A stretch of DNA of 23,433 nucleotides, taken from the NCBI GenBank assembly GCA_035534495.1, contig DATLRW010000089.1, positions 1 to 23,433 on the forward strand, read 5' to 3'. This document shows, piece by piece, positions 8,217 through 15,471 of this stretch. The DNA comes from JAKASX01 sp035534495. Its GTDB lineage: Bacteria; Acidobacteriota; Terriglobia; Acidiferrales; UBA7541. Both the position numbers and the translations under genes were made by a program. Each line of letters begins with the position of its first letter. Positions within the stretch are counted from its first letter, which is position 1. The notes under the pieces are model-generated. The model saw only the letters and a list, made by a program, of their open reading frames with translations. It was not told the DNA's origin and made no database searches.

Positions 8217-8996
8217 TTATTCGACTTGCATCAGTTCGCCCTTGACCGTTCCCACACTCACATTGGCATCCACCTCGACCGGCGTGCGGCTCGGATTGTT
8301 CGCCAGCCACAGCGTGAGTTGCATCGGCGCGATTCCCGCCTCGCGCGAAAAGACCTGGATCGCGATCCGCGAGGCGTCGAAATGGCCTGCAGGCACCAAC
8401 ACCGAATCGTGGGCCGCCGCGAGCTGCGCGGCCATCTGATAGAAGTGCTTGCCGTCGTAAACGGGAAAGGCCAATCGGGGAGTGCGCCGCCAGTCGACCG
8501 TGCGGAGACGGTAGAGCGCGGCCAGCGGATCCCGCGTTCCGGCCGGGGCCGGTATCCTCTCGGCCCCGGGCGATCCGTGGTCCAGGGCGAACTGGCGCAC
8601 CGAGTGCTTGCCCTGCTCTTCGAGATACATTTCGTACTGGAACGTGACCAGCGTGGACGCGTCGCAATAGGAATCGAACTGATCGTCCACGATCATCAGC
8701 ATGCGCAAGGGGTCTTCGGTGTGGGCGACGGCGCGAAAATGCCGGGCGGGGTGTCCGTAGAAATTCCGCCGTGGCTCGACCGCCAGTTCAGCCGTCGCCG
8801 CTTCGGGCAGATTCATCCACCCGATCTGATAGAAGAGTTTTTCGCCAACCCGGAAAGGCGCAGCCGCTTTGCGCGACGGAGAACTGGCGAGGGGCTTTCG
8901 CCCCGCCGGGCGTTTCCCCCCGGGCGCAGGGGAGCCGATCCCCAGGCCGGCGAACGCCAGGGCGGAAACAAGGGAGATCAACCGAGCAAGGCGCAT
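8217..8996 (-). CDS. DUF3108 domain-containing exported protein
   Basis: A 259-residue protein with an N-terminal signal peptide (MRLARLISLVSALAFAGLGI, then SPAPGG). The rest resembles DUF3108: FRVGEKLFYQIGWMNLPEAA early on, then Asp-rich DDQFDSYCDASTLVTFQYEM, and a C-terminal beta-rich section with the LTLWLANNPSRTPVEVD ending typical of the family. Members are predicted periplasmic or outer-membrane-associated beta proteins of unknown function. The ATG at 8996 has a strong ribosome site (AGAGGTGAC directly before it); an ORF start 66 bases upstream lacks one. It sits on the opposite strand between the two sugar-nucleotide genes, so a link to envelope glycans is possible but unproven. Confidence 0.85.
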   Translation of the reverse strand: MRLARLISLVSALAFAGLGIGSPAPGGKRPAGRKPLASSPSRKAAAPFRVGEKLFYQIGWMNLPEAATAELAVEPRRNFYGHPARHFRAVAHTEDPLRMLMIVDDQFDSYCDASTLVTFQYEMYLEEQGKHSVRQFALDHGSPGAERIPAPAGTRDPLAALYRLRTVDWRRTPRLAFPVYDGKHFYQMAAQLAAAHDSVLVPAGHFDASRIAIQVFSREAGIAPMQLTLWLANNPSRTPVEVDANVSVGTVKGELMQVE

Positions 8997-9056
8997 GTCA
9001 CCTCTTGAATTAGAGCCGTGCCGGCCCGGCGGCGTTGCTCCCGCGCGACGGCAAGA

Positions 9057-9085
9057 TTGCAACGGGCCAAAAGCGCCGCTATAGT
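9057..9085 (+). promoter_or_regulatory. Promoter for the 4-epimerase
   Basis: TTGCAA (9057-9062), a 17-base spacer, and TATAGT (9080-9085) form a good sigma70-type promoter 70 bases before the ATG. The divergent DUF3108 gene starts 60 bases upstream. Confidence 0.6.
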
Positions 9086-9154
9086 CTGGGCTGGGAGCGA
9101 TTGTAGCGGAAACCGCGGCGCGAAACGCCCGGCAGGCCGCTCGACGGAGAAACG

Positions 9155-10117
9155 ATGCGCTATCTCGTCACTGGCGGAGCGGGTTTCATCGGCTCGGCAG
9201 TCGTGCGCGAACTGGTCTCGCGCGGAGAAACCGTGGCCGTTCTGGACGATCTCTCGACCGGCAAGGAAAGCAATCTGGCTGGTGTGCTCGACCGCGTGGA
9301 ATTCCATCGCGGCAGCATCACCGACGCCGAAGCCGGCCGGCGCGCGGCGAGCGGGGCCGACTTTGTGGTTCATCTGGCGGCGCGAACCTCCGTGCCGCGC
9401 TCGATCGACGAGCCGGTCGATACGAACGCCAACAACGTCGAGGGCACGCTGAAGGTTCTGCTGGCCGCTCGCCACGCGAAGGCGCGGCGCGTGGTTTACG
9501 CCGCATCGTCTTCGGCCTACGGCGATACGCCCACGCTGCCGAAAACCGAGTCGATGCCCGCGGCGCCGATTTCCCCTTACGGGGTTTCGAAATTCGCGGG
9601 AGAACTCTATGCGGGGGTCTTTACGCGCGTCTACGGCCTGGAAACCGTGGCGCTGCGCTATTTCAACGTATTCGGGCCGCGGCAGGAGCCGGGCTCGCCC
9701 TATTCCGGTGTTCTGGCGCGCTTTTTTCTCGCGTTCATCGAAGGGCGTGATCCGGTCGTGTATGGAGACGGGGAACAGTCGCGGGATTTCACCTTCGTCG
9801 AAAACGTGGTCCATGCCACGCTCGGGGCCTGCACGGCCCCGGACGCCTCCGGATGCGTCGTGAACATCGCCACGGGAGGCCGCATCAGCCTCAACGAGAC
9901 TTTGCGCATCCTCGAGCGCATCACCGGACGCCCCGCCCGGGCGATCTACGAGCCGCCGCGCGCCGGCGATATCCTGCATTCGCAAGCCGACATCGGTCTG
10001 GCCCGGAAGCTTTTGAGCTACGAGCCGCGCGTCGGGTTCGAGGAGGGGTTGCGGCGCACCTGGCAGTGGTATCTGGCGGAATATTCGGCTGCCGGAAAAC
10101 GCCCGGCCGGGTCCTGA
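9155..10117 (+). CDS. NAD-dependent UDP-hexose/UDP-N-acetylhexosamine 4-epimerase (WbpP/TviC-like)
   Basis: Short-chain dehydrogenase/reductase of the extended type, 320 residues, that inverts C4 of a UDP-sugar. The NAD motif TGGAGFIGS is at residues 6-14. The catalytic set is Ser in YAASSSAYGD (115-124) and Tyr142-x3-Lys146 in PYGVSKFAGE. ALRYFNVFGPRQEPGSPYSG and YGDGEQSRDFTFVENVV are typical of the WbpP/TviC/GalE group. The pattern SIDEPVDTNANNVEGTL resembles UDP-GlcNAc C4 epimerases more than classical GalE; this is recollection, not an alignment. GGAG lies 5 bases before the ATG. A perfect hairpin begins over its stop codon. The neighbouring dehydrogenase suggests a joint pathway to UDP-GalNAcA. 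Confidence 0.9.
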   Translation: MRYLVTGGAGFIGSAVVRELVSRGETVAVLDDLSTGKESNLAGVLDRVEFHRGSITDAEAGRRAASGADFVVHLAARTSVPRSIDEPVDTNANNVEGTLKVLLAARHAKARRVVYAASSSAYGDTPTLPKTESMPAAPISPYGVSKFAGELYAGVFTRVYGLETVALRYFNVFGPRQEPGSPYSGVLARFFLAFIEGRDPVVYGDGEQSRDFTFVENVVHATLGACTAPDASGCVVNIATGGRISLNETLRILERITGRPARAIYEPPRAGDILHSQADIGLARKLLSYEPRVGFEEGLRRTWQWYLAEYSAAGKRPAGS

Positions 10118-10135
10118 AGGCCGCTCGGCCTTCAG
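10114..10135. terminator. Perfect hairpin between convergent epimerase and phosphatase genes
   Basis: CTGAAGGCCG (10114-10123) and CGGCCTTCAG (10126-10135) form a perfect 10-base inverted repeat with a two-base centre. It overlaps the epimerase stop codon and ends 27 bases before the convergent gph stop. There is no T run, but the position suits a bidirectional terminator. Confidence 0.55.
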
Positions 10136-10162
10136 CCGGTCAAGGGAACGGGGAATCAGCCT

Positions 10163-10834
10163 TTACTGTCCGTTTGTCGATCCCAATCGTTCGGGCAACT
10201 GGGCAAGGCTGTCGAGCAGGATGTCGGGAGGGTCCGCATCCAGCTGGGAACTGCCGAATCCGTAGGTAACACCCGCCGCCCAGGTGCCGGCATTGCGGGC
10301 CGTCCGAATGTCGACGATCGAATCGCCCACCAGCATCGCCTGGCGGGGATCGATGCCAAATTCGCCCAGCAAAGCGTTCATTCCGACCGGATCGGGCTTC
10401 TTCTTTTCAAAACTGTTGCCGCCATAGACCTGCCGGAACAGTCCCAGCAGACCGAGCCCTTCGAGAATCGAGCGGCTGAATCTCACCGGTTTGTTCGTGA
10501 GGACGGCCAGGGGAAACGCGTTGAGGGCGGCGAGCCCCTCGCGTACGCCGGGGTACGTGACGGTGTGATCAAGCATGTGCTCGCGGTAATAGTCGAGGAA
10601 GAAAGCCATCGCTTCCTCGATCTGGCCGGGCGTGATTCCTTCCCCCATCGCCCGCTCGATCAGTTTCTGCATCCCTTCGCCGACATAGCTGGAGACCAGT
10701 TCGTCGCTGAGCGGATCGAAGCCCATATGGCGCCGCGTGGCGTTGACGGCCTGCACCAGGTCGCGTTTGGAGTCGATCAGCGTCCCGTCCAGATCGAAGA
10801 CGAGCACTTTGACTTCGGGGAAATTCGTGGGCAC
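10163..10834 (-). CDS. gph: HAD-family hydrolase, phosphoglycolate phosphatase-like
   Basis: Cytosolic phosphatase of the HAD superfamily (Gph/PGP branch, alpha-helical cap). Motif I is VFDLDGTLIDS, motif II is VLTNKP, motif III is the Lys in FEKKKPDP, and motif IV is VGDSIVDIRTA. The cap lies between motifs I and II. It probably removes phosphate from 2-phosphoglycolate or a similar small phosphate. I chose the GTG at 10834 (VPTNFPEVKVLVFDLDGT), preceded by AGGGAG with a 9-base spacer. In-frame ATGs at 10858, 10867 and farther upstream have no clear ribosome site and would give an unusually long N-terminus. With this start the protein has 223 residues. It is divergent from the DUF1015 gene. 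Confidence 0.88.
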   Translation of the reverse strand: MPTNFPEVKVLVFDLDGTLIDSKRDLVQAVNATRRHMGFDPLSDELVSSYVGEGMQKLIERAMGEGITPGQIEEAMAFFLDYYREHMLDHTVTYPGVREGLAALNAFPLAVLTNKPVRFSRSILEGLGLLGLFRQVYGGNSFEKKKPDPVGMNALLGEFGIDPRQAMLVGDSIVDIRTARNAGTWAAGVTYGFGSSQLDADPPDILLDSLAQLPERLGSTNGQ

Positions 10835-10888
10835 GTGGATTTTCTCCCTCTTGCCCATAGAATGCATGGCCTTGGCGCGGCGCGCAAA

Positions 10889-10917
10889 TTGGCGCCCGGC
10901 TCGCCCGCTGTTAAAAT
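10889..10917 (+). promoter_or_regulatory. Promoter for the DUF1015 gene
   Basis: TTGGCG (10889-10894), a 17-base spacer, and TAAAAT (10912-10917) give a good sigma70-type match. It is followed by AGGAG and, 3 bases later, the ATG at 10948. Confidence 0.6.
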
Positions 10918-10947
10918 CGGCCCCGGAGTTCGACATTCGAGGAGTTT

Positions 10948-12282
10948 ATGGCGGAAATTTTCCCTTTCGAGGCTTGGCGGTACGATCCGCGGCGGGTTCG
11001 CCTGGCCGACGTGGTGACCCAGCCCTACGACAAGATCACGCCGGAAATGCGGGATCGCTATCTGGCGGCCAATCCCTTCAATTTCATTCGCATCGAGAAA
11101 GGCCCGGCCACTGCGGCCGATTCGGCCGGCGACAACGTGTACACGCGCGCCCGGCTGAGCCTCGGGAACTGGATGCGCGAGGGCGTTCTCCGGCGCGACG
11201 CGCACGCGGCGATCTATCCCTATTTCCAGGAGTACACCGTCCCCGGCACAGAACTTCGCCGCACCCGCAAGGGGTTCATCGCCCTGGGCCGGCTGGAGGA
11301 CTATTCGGCCGGGGTGATTTTCCGGCACGAGCGCACGCTGCCCGGTCCCAAGGCGGACCGGTTGGAATTGCTCCGCCAGACGCGCACGCAGACCGGCCTG
11401 CTCTTCATGCTCTATCAGGATCCCGAGCGCGCGACCGATCGCATGATCGGCGAAGCCGTCCGGCGCGAGCCGGCGGCCGAGCTGACCGACGAGATGGGCG
11501 TCGTGCACCGGCTCTGGATGCTCAGCGATCCCGCCGCCGTCGAGGCCCTGAGCCGCCTCCTGGCTCCCAAACGCCTGTTGATCGCCGATGGCCATCATCG
11601 TTACGAAACCGCTCTCGCTTTTCGCAATGAATGCCGCCAGGCGACCGGCCGCTCCGATCCCGCGGCTCCGCACGAAAAGGCGATGATGGCGCTATTCAAC
11701 GCGGACGACGAAGGGCTGACGATCCTGCCGACGCATCGGCTCCTGTTCGGACTGGCGGATTTCTCGTTCGACGTTTTTCGCCGCCGGATGGAGCCACAAT
11801 TCGATTGCCGCTCCTATCCGTTCGCGAAAGTCGCCGGGCGCGAGCGGGCGCTCGGGCAGTTCCGGAGCGATCTCGAGCGGCAGGCAAGCGAGCGAACGGC
11901 CATCGGCGCCTATGCCGGGGGCGGGGCGTTCCATCTGTTTCTGTTGAAAAGCGATCCCGATACCGACCCCGCCCTGGCCGATCTGACGCCTGCCGAGCGC
12001 CGTCTGGACGTGGTGCTGCTGCACCGGGTGATGCTCGAGCAGGGACTGGGAATCACTCTGAACGACGTTTCCGGGGAAAAGCGGGTAGGGTACGAGCGCG
12101 AGCTCGAACCGGCCCTGGCCGCTGTGGACGCCGGGCGGGCGCAACTGGCGTTGCTGCTGAATCCGGCGCGGATCGAGCGGGTCGCCCAAGCGGCCTTTGC
12201 CGGGCGCGTATTGCCCGAAAAATCGACCGATTTTTATCCGAAACTGCTGAGCGGGCTCACGCTCTATCGGCTCGACGGTTGA
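10948..12282 (+). CDS. DUF1015 family protein
   Basis: A 444-residue cytosolic protein that matches the DUF1015 family (PF06245). It has DVVTQPYDKITPEM at the start, FIRIEKG with the family's NPFN lead-in, GVIFRHERTLPGPKADRL in the middle, and the family hallmark LLIADGHHRYETALAF (about residues 210-225). The last section (LLHRVMLEQGLGI, then the C-terminal VLPEKSTDFYPKLLSGL) also fits. The biochemical role is not established. From memory, homologues are sometimes found near serine-biosynthesis genes, which are absent here. It has a strong ribosome site and promoter. It is divergent from the gph-like phosphatase. Confidence 0.92.
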   Translation: MAEIFPFEAWRYDPRRVRLADVVTQPYDKITPEMRDRYLAANPFNFIRIEKGPATAADSAGDNVYTRARLSLGNWMREGVLRRDAHAAIYPYFQEYTVPGTELRRTRKGFIALGRLEDYSAGVIFRHERTLPGPKADRLELLRQTRTQTGLLFMLYQDPERATDRMIGEAVRREPAAELTDEMGVVHRLWMLSDPAAVEALSRLLAPKRLLIADGHHRYETALAFRNECRQATGRSDPAAPHEKAMMALFNADDEGLTILPTHRLLFGLADFSFDVFRRRMEPQFDCRSYPFAKVAGRERALGQFRSDLERQASERTAIGAYAGGGAFHLFLLKSDPDTDPALADLTPAERRLDVVLLHRVMLEQGLGITLNDVSGEKRVGYERELEPALAAVDAGRAQLALLLNPARIERVAQAAFAGRVLPEKSTDFYPKLLSGLTLYRLDG

Positions 12283-12294
12283 GCCGCCTGCCGG

Positions 12295-12642
12295 CTACTT
12301 GAGAAAGCTCGCAATCGCCGCCTGCTCGGTGTCGTATACCTCGAACACCGTCAGCAGCTTGGTGACCTGCAGCACCTCGCGGAACTTGCTGCCCAGATTG
12401 ATCAGCTTCAGGCTCGCTCCGCTATTCTTGGCGCTGGTGTAGGCGGCGACGAGCGCGCCCAGGCCCGCGCTATCGATATAGGAAACCTGGCCCATGTTCA
12501 GCACGATCTTACTGCGGTCCTGCCCCAGCATGGTCTTTACCTGTTCCCGCAGAGCACTCGATTCATCACCGAGAACGATCCGCCCTTCCAGGTCCAGCAC
12601 CGACACTCCATCCACCACTCGCTCGGTCATTTTCAGCGGCAC
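12295..12642 (-). CDS. STAS-domain protein, anti-sigma-factor antagonist-like
   Basis: A single STAS domain of 115 residues, the size of SpoIIAA/RsbV-type anti-anti-sigma factors. MTERVVDGVSVLDLEGRI is the first strand pair, and YIDSAGLGALVAAYT (residues 55-69) holds the phospho-acceptor Ser58. Such proteins release a sigma factor by binding its anti-sigma kinase when unphosphorylated. No kinase or sigma gene is adjacent, so the partner must lie elsewhere. The start is GTG at 12642 with GAGGAGG 7 bases before; an ATG four codons later is an alternative. An upstream in-frame extension overlaps the zinc-ribbon gene in another frame and is rejected. Confidence 0.9.
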   Translation of the reverse strand: MPLKMTERVVDGVSVLDLEGRIVLGDESSALREQVKTMLGQDRSKIVLNMGQVSYIDSAGLGALVAAYTSAKNSGASLKLINLGSKFREVLQVTKLLTVFEVYDTEQAAIASFLK

Positions 12643-12704
12643 GTTCGAGCCTCCTCGCACATTTTTAGAATCCCGGATGTCCGGCCTGACGAGAGCCGGT
12701 TCCC

Positions 12705-12866
12705 CTAATAGTAGTCCGAACAGGACATGTAATAACCGCAACTGGGACAAACCAGCTTGCAGGCCCGGCCTTCGAGCCGGCGGGAGCAGACGGGACAGTA
12801 ATCCGAGGGGTTCTCCCGCTCCGGTTTCGAGCGCGGTTCGTCGATTACAGTCTTCGTGTGCTTCAT
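12705..12866 (-). CDS. Small zinc-ribbon protein
   Basis: A 53-residue protein. After a charged N-terminus (MKHTKTVIDE) it has YCPVCSRRLEG and ACKLVCPSCGYYMSCSDYY. The cysteines at 24, 27, 40 and 43 are spaced like a C-x2-C...C-x2-C zinc ribbon, with two further cysteines (36 and 49) nearby. I recall similar short proteins ending in CGYxxSCSD-like tails in other bacteria, but no function. It is upstream of, and on the same strand as, the STAS gene, 62 bases away, and has its own plausible promoter. No strong ribosome site is seen. Confidence 0.72.
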   Translation of the reverse strand: MKHTKTVIDEPRSKPERENPSDYCPVCSRRLEGRACKLVCPSCGYYMSCSDYY

Positions 12867-12880
12867 CCGATGGGCAAAAG

Positions 12881-12908
12881 TCTATAGCACAGGGCGTACA
12901 ACGCACAA
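12881..12908 (-). promoter_or_regulatory. Putative promoter for the small zinc-ribbon gene
   Basis: On the minus strand, TTGTGC (12908-12903) is followed after 16 bases by TATAGA (12886-12881). The ATG is at 12866, so the leader would be about 8-10 bases. Confidence 0.45.
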
Positions 12909-13057
12909 ACCCCAATATCGCCGCGGCAAATCAAAGCCGGCGCGGGCGGCGCAAAGCCGATTTCCACCGCAAGCTGCCCCGCCCGGTTGCCGGCGGGGGT
13001 AGAATAAAAGGTATCAGATTATGGCGTTTGGGCAACTAGGCCCCGGAGGGCAAGGCA

Positions 13058-13894
13058 ATGCGCAACGGGCTTGGTATGGTGATAGCGGCAGCCCTATTGG
13101 CGGCTGTGCCGACAGGCGCCCAGATGCGGCGGGTGCCGGTGGCGAGTCGCAGGGTGCGGCTAGTGCGCTCAGCAGGCCGCGCCACCAGCTTTCCCCGGCC
13201 CAGGCAGGTGCGGCCTCCGGTTCGAGTTGTTTACACCCATCCGGCGGAGACGGCTTCCCAGCCCGTCCAACCCGCCCTCGATCCCATGCCCTCCCTTTCG
13301 TCCGGTTCCTTCCCGTCATCCCCGTCATCCGAGTCGTCCAGCCTCACCTTTGCCGGCGCCGGCGGAACGCCCATCCCGCTCGATCAGCTCCTCAATCCCA
13401 CGCCCGGTCTCGGCTTTGATTTCAGTCACCTGGCGGCGGTGAACAGCGGACTCGCCGTTCGGGCCTTCATCGACCCGGTTACCCAGCACGAGTTGGCGAC
13501 TGTCCAGCAGCTCCCGCAGGAGCAGCCGATAGGGTTTTTCCCGACGTATGCTTATGGTGGGGAAGCCCCGGCGGTTTCGGGCAGCTCGCAGCCGGAGGTG
13601 ATTGTCGTGCAGCAACCGGTGGCGCAGCCTGCCGCTGCCGCCGCGACCACCTCGCCGCCCACTCCCGCCCCCGCCGCGGCGCCGCCGGCTCCGCCGCTTC
13701 CCGTCGGGGTGCTGTATCTCGTGCGGCGCAAAGGAAGCGTGATCCATGCGATCGCCTTCAGCCAGCTTGGCGGCCAAGTCATCTACATCACCGCCGACGG
13801 CCTGCGGCACAGCATTGACCTGAGCAAATTGGATATCGAAGCCACCCGGCAGCGCAACGCCGAGCACGGCACCTTCGTTCACCTGTCCGAATAA
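13058..13894 (+). CDS. Exported Pro/Ala/Ser-rich protein of unknown function
   Basis: A 278-residue protein with an N-terminal signal peptide (MRNGLGMVIAAALLAAVPTG, then AQ). A Ser/Pro-rich stretch (about residues 65-100) and an Ala/Pro-rich low-complexity linker (about 180-215) separate a short middle part with FDFSHLAAVN from a C-terminal globular portion (LYLVRRKGSVIHAIAFSQLG, then YITADGLRHSIDLSKLD). I do not recognise a family. The ribosome site is GGAGGGCAAGGCA just before the ATG. A TAGAAT box at 13000-13005 may be the -10 element. It is probably periplasmic or surface-attached. Confidence 0.78.
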   Translation: MRNGLGMVIAAALLAAVPTGAQMRRVPVASRRVRLVRSAGRATSFPRPRQVRPPVRVVYTHPAETASQPVQPALDPMPSLSSGSFPSSPSSESSSLTFAGAGGTPIPLDQLLNPTPGLGFDFSHLAAVNSGLAVRAFIDPVTQHELATVQQLPQEQPIGFFPTYAYGGEAPAVSGSSQPEVIVVQQPVAQPAAAAATTSPPTPAPAAAPPAPPLPVGVLYLVRRKGSVIHAIAFSQLGGQVIYITADGLRHSIDLSKLDIEATRQRNAEHGTFVHLSE

Positions 13895-13936
13895 GCCTCG
13901 ATTTAAAGATGGGCGGCGCAGGGCGCTGGTGGCCGC

Positions 13937-14902
13937 TCAGTGGGTGCCAGAATCGAACGGGGCTGGCATATAGAACCCCGAACGCGCGGCCGCCCGCGCC
14001 CGCTCGAATTGGATGGTGGTGTGGAAGATTCCGAATTCGTGTCCCAGACGCTCGTTGATTTGCTCGAGCAGTGTTTCGCTTTCCTCGATGTGCATATCGA
14101 GAATGCGGACATGGCAGGAAAGAACATGGTGGCCCGTGCCGAGCGTCCAGACGTGAATGTCATGCACCTCCTGCACATGCTCAACCGCCAGGATGACGCG
14201 GGCGATCTGCTCGAGCTGCATTTCTTTGGGAAGACCTTCCAAAAGGATGTGAATGCTGTCGCGCAGAATGCCGAAAGTCGTCCATAGAACCATGATCCCG
14301 ATCGCAAGGCCGATCAGCGGATCGACCCACGCGGCCCCGGTCCACATGATCACCAGGGCCCCGATCAGGATGCCGACGTTCGAGAGGGCATCGCCCAGGT
14401 TATGGATGAGGACGCTGCGCAAGTTCAGGTCGGTGCGGCCGCGCACCAGACCGAGCGTGATCCCGCCATTGACAACCAGGGCCACCGCGCCCAGCGCCAG
14501 CATGATCCCGGAGTGAACTCCGACAGGCCGCCGGAACCGCTCGTAGGACTCCCATATCAGGAATCCCGCCACGAAGACGAGGACCAGCGCATTGGTGAAT
14601 GCCGCCAGAATTCCCGCCCGGTGATACCCGTAGGTTTTCTCGCTGGTCGGGGGACGCTCGGCCCAGCGCGCCGCGAGCCACGAAATCACGAGCGTTGGAG
14701 CGTCGGTGAGGTTATGTACGGCGTCGGTGACGAGAGCGATCGAATGGCTCGTCAACCCGCCCGCCAATTCCGCCAGCACGAGCCCGAGCGTCGCCGCAAT
14801 CGCCCATTTCAACCGCCCGGTCAGGCGTCCCGGCGCGGCCGAATCCAGATGATGGGCCAGATGGGCATGCCCCTCGTGCGGGTGGCGTGAGAGGGAATTC
14901 AT
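13937..14902 (-). CDS. Cation diffusion facilitator (CzcD/ZitB-like Zn2+/Cd2+/Co2+ exporter)
   Basis: Inner-membrane metal/H+ antiporter of 321 residues with six predicted helices. Metal-site residues in helix 2 are His63-x3-Asp67 (DAVHNLTDAP) and in helix 5 His167-x3-Asp171 (HNLGDALSN), the H-x3-D arrangement of Zn/Cd-type carriers. An N-terminal His cluster (HPHEGHAHLAHH) and the cytosolic C-terminal domain (HDIHVWTLGTGHHVLSCHV) fit the family. I chose ATG 14902 because the upstream ORF extension is not family-like. It has no ribosome site; see 14910-14915 for a possible leaderless transcript. It is convergent with the secreted protein gene. Confidence 0.94.
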   Translation of the reverse strand: MNSLSRHPHEGHAHLAHHLDSAAPGRLTGRLKWAIAATLGLVLAELAGGLTSHSIALVTDAVHNLTDAPTLVISWLAARWAERPPTSEKTYGYHRAGILAAFTNALVLVFVAGFLIWESYERFRRPVGVHSGIMLALGAVALVVNGGITLGLVRGRTDLNLRSVLIHNLGDALSNVGILIGALVIMWTGAAWVDPLIGLAIGIMVLWTTFGILRDSIHILLEGLPKEMQLEQIARVILAVEHVQEVHDIHVWTLGTGHHVLSCHVRILDMHIEESETLLEQINERLGHEFGIFHTTIQFERARAAARSGFYMPAPFDSGTH

Positions 14903-14909
14903 CGGACTT

Positions 14910-14915
14910 ATTCTA
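14910..14915 (-). promoter_or_regulatory. Putative -10 box implying a leaderless CDF transcript
   Basis: TAGAAT on the minus strand lies 7 bases before the ATG at 14902, the usual distance from -10 to transcription start. No clear -35 box or ribosome site is present. A leaderless message is inferred and unconfirmed. Confidence 0.35.
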
Positions 14916-15093
14916 GTGCCGTTTTCGTCCGAAAGGGCAGGTGGGAGGCGGCATGTGGCGTATCGTGCCAGCGGTCCCGGAAACGGGCCAAACGCGCGTA
15001 TCGTAGTATTGACTTTGCTGGCACAGGGCGGCACCGGGCCTTGCCGGCCCCGCCGGTTTCCAGGACGGCGCCGCTCGAGAGAGGAGGATACCG

Positions 15094-15375
15094 ATGGCCG
15101 CTCAAATTTCAGTTCGATCGGAGAACGAAACCCGCTTCGAGGTCACCGTTCGGGAAAACGGAAGCGAGACGCGCCATGTGGTTACCGTCGAGCCGGCCTA
15201 CGCCGGCCAGCTGGCGGGAAAGCTGGCTTCGACCGAGGAGCTGGTTCGCCGCTCCTTCGAGTTTCTGATCGAGCGCGAACCAAAGGAATCGATTCTCAGT
15301 CAATTCAATCTCCGCGAAATCAGCCGCTATTTCCCCGATTACGAAACGGAAATCCGCGATCAACTCGCTCGCTGA
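15094..15375 (+). CDS. Conserved small protein of unknown function
   Basis: A 93-residue soluble protein with a strong ribosome site (GAGAGGAGGATACC before the ATG). The N-terminus (residues 1-33) looks beta-rich (RFEVTVRENGSETRHVVTV). The C-terminal half, with RRSFEFLIEREPKESILSQF and REISRYFPDYETEI, looks helical and has the feel of a conserved family I have seen in many bacteria without function. It is divergent from the CDF gene and upstream of the alpha/beta hydrolase by 96 bases. A specific role cannot be inferred. Confidence 0.78.
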   Translation: MAAQISVRSENETRFEVTVRENGSETRHVVTVEPAYAGQLAGKLASTEELVRRSFEFLIEREPKESILSQFNLREISRYFPDYETEIRDQLAR

Positions 15376-15471
15376 GGCGCCCGGTCGCCCGGCCGGTTTG
15401 GCTCGCCGGAAGTCCGCCTGGCGCCCTCCGCCCACATCCGGCTAGGATGATGGCGGGGGGTCGAAGCCGAA

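Noticed and set aside
12643..12915. 206-residue version of the STAS protein.
   Set aside because: The extra 91 residues overlap the zinc-ribbon gene in a different frame, and a GAGGAGG site marks the GTG at 12642.
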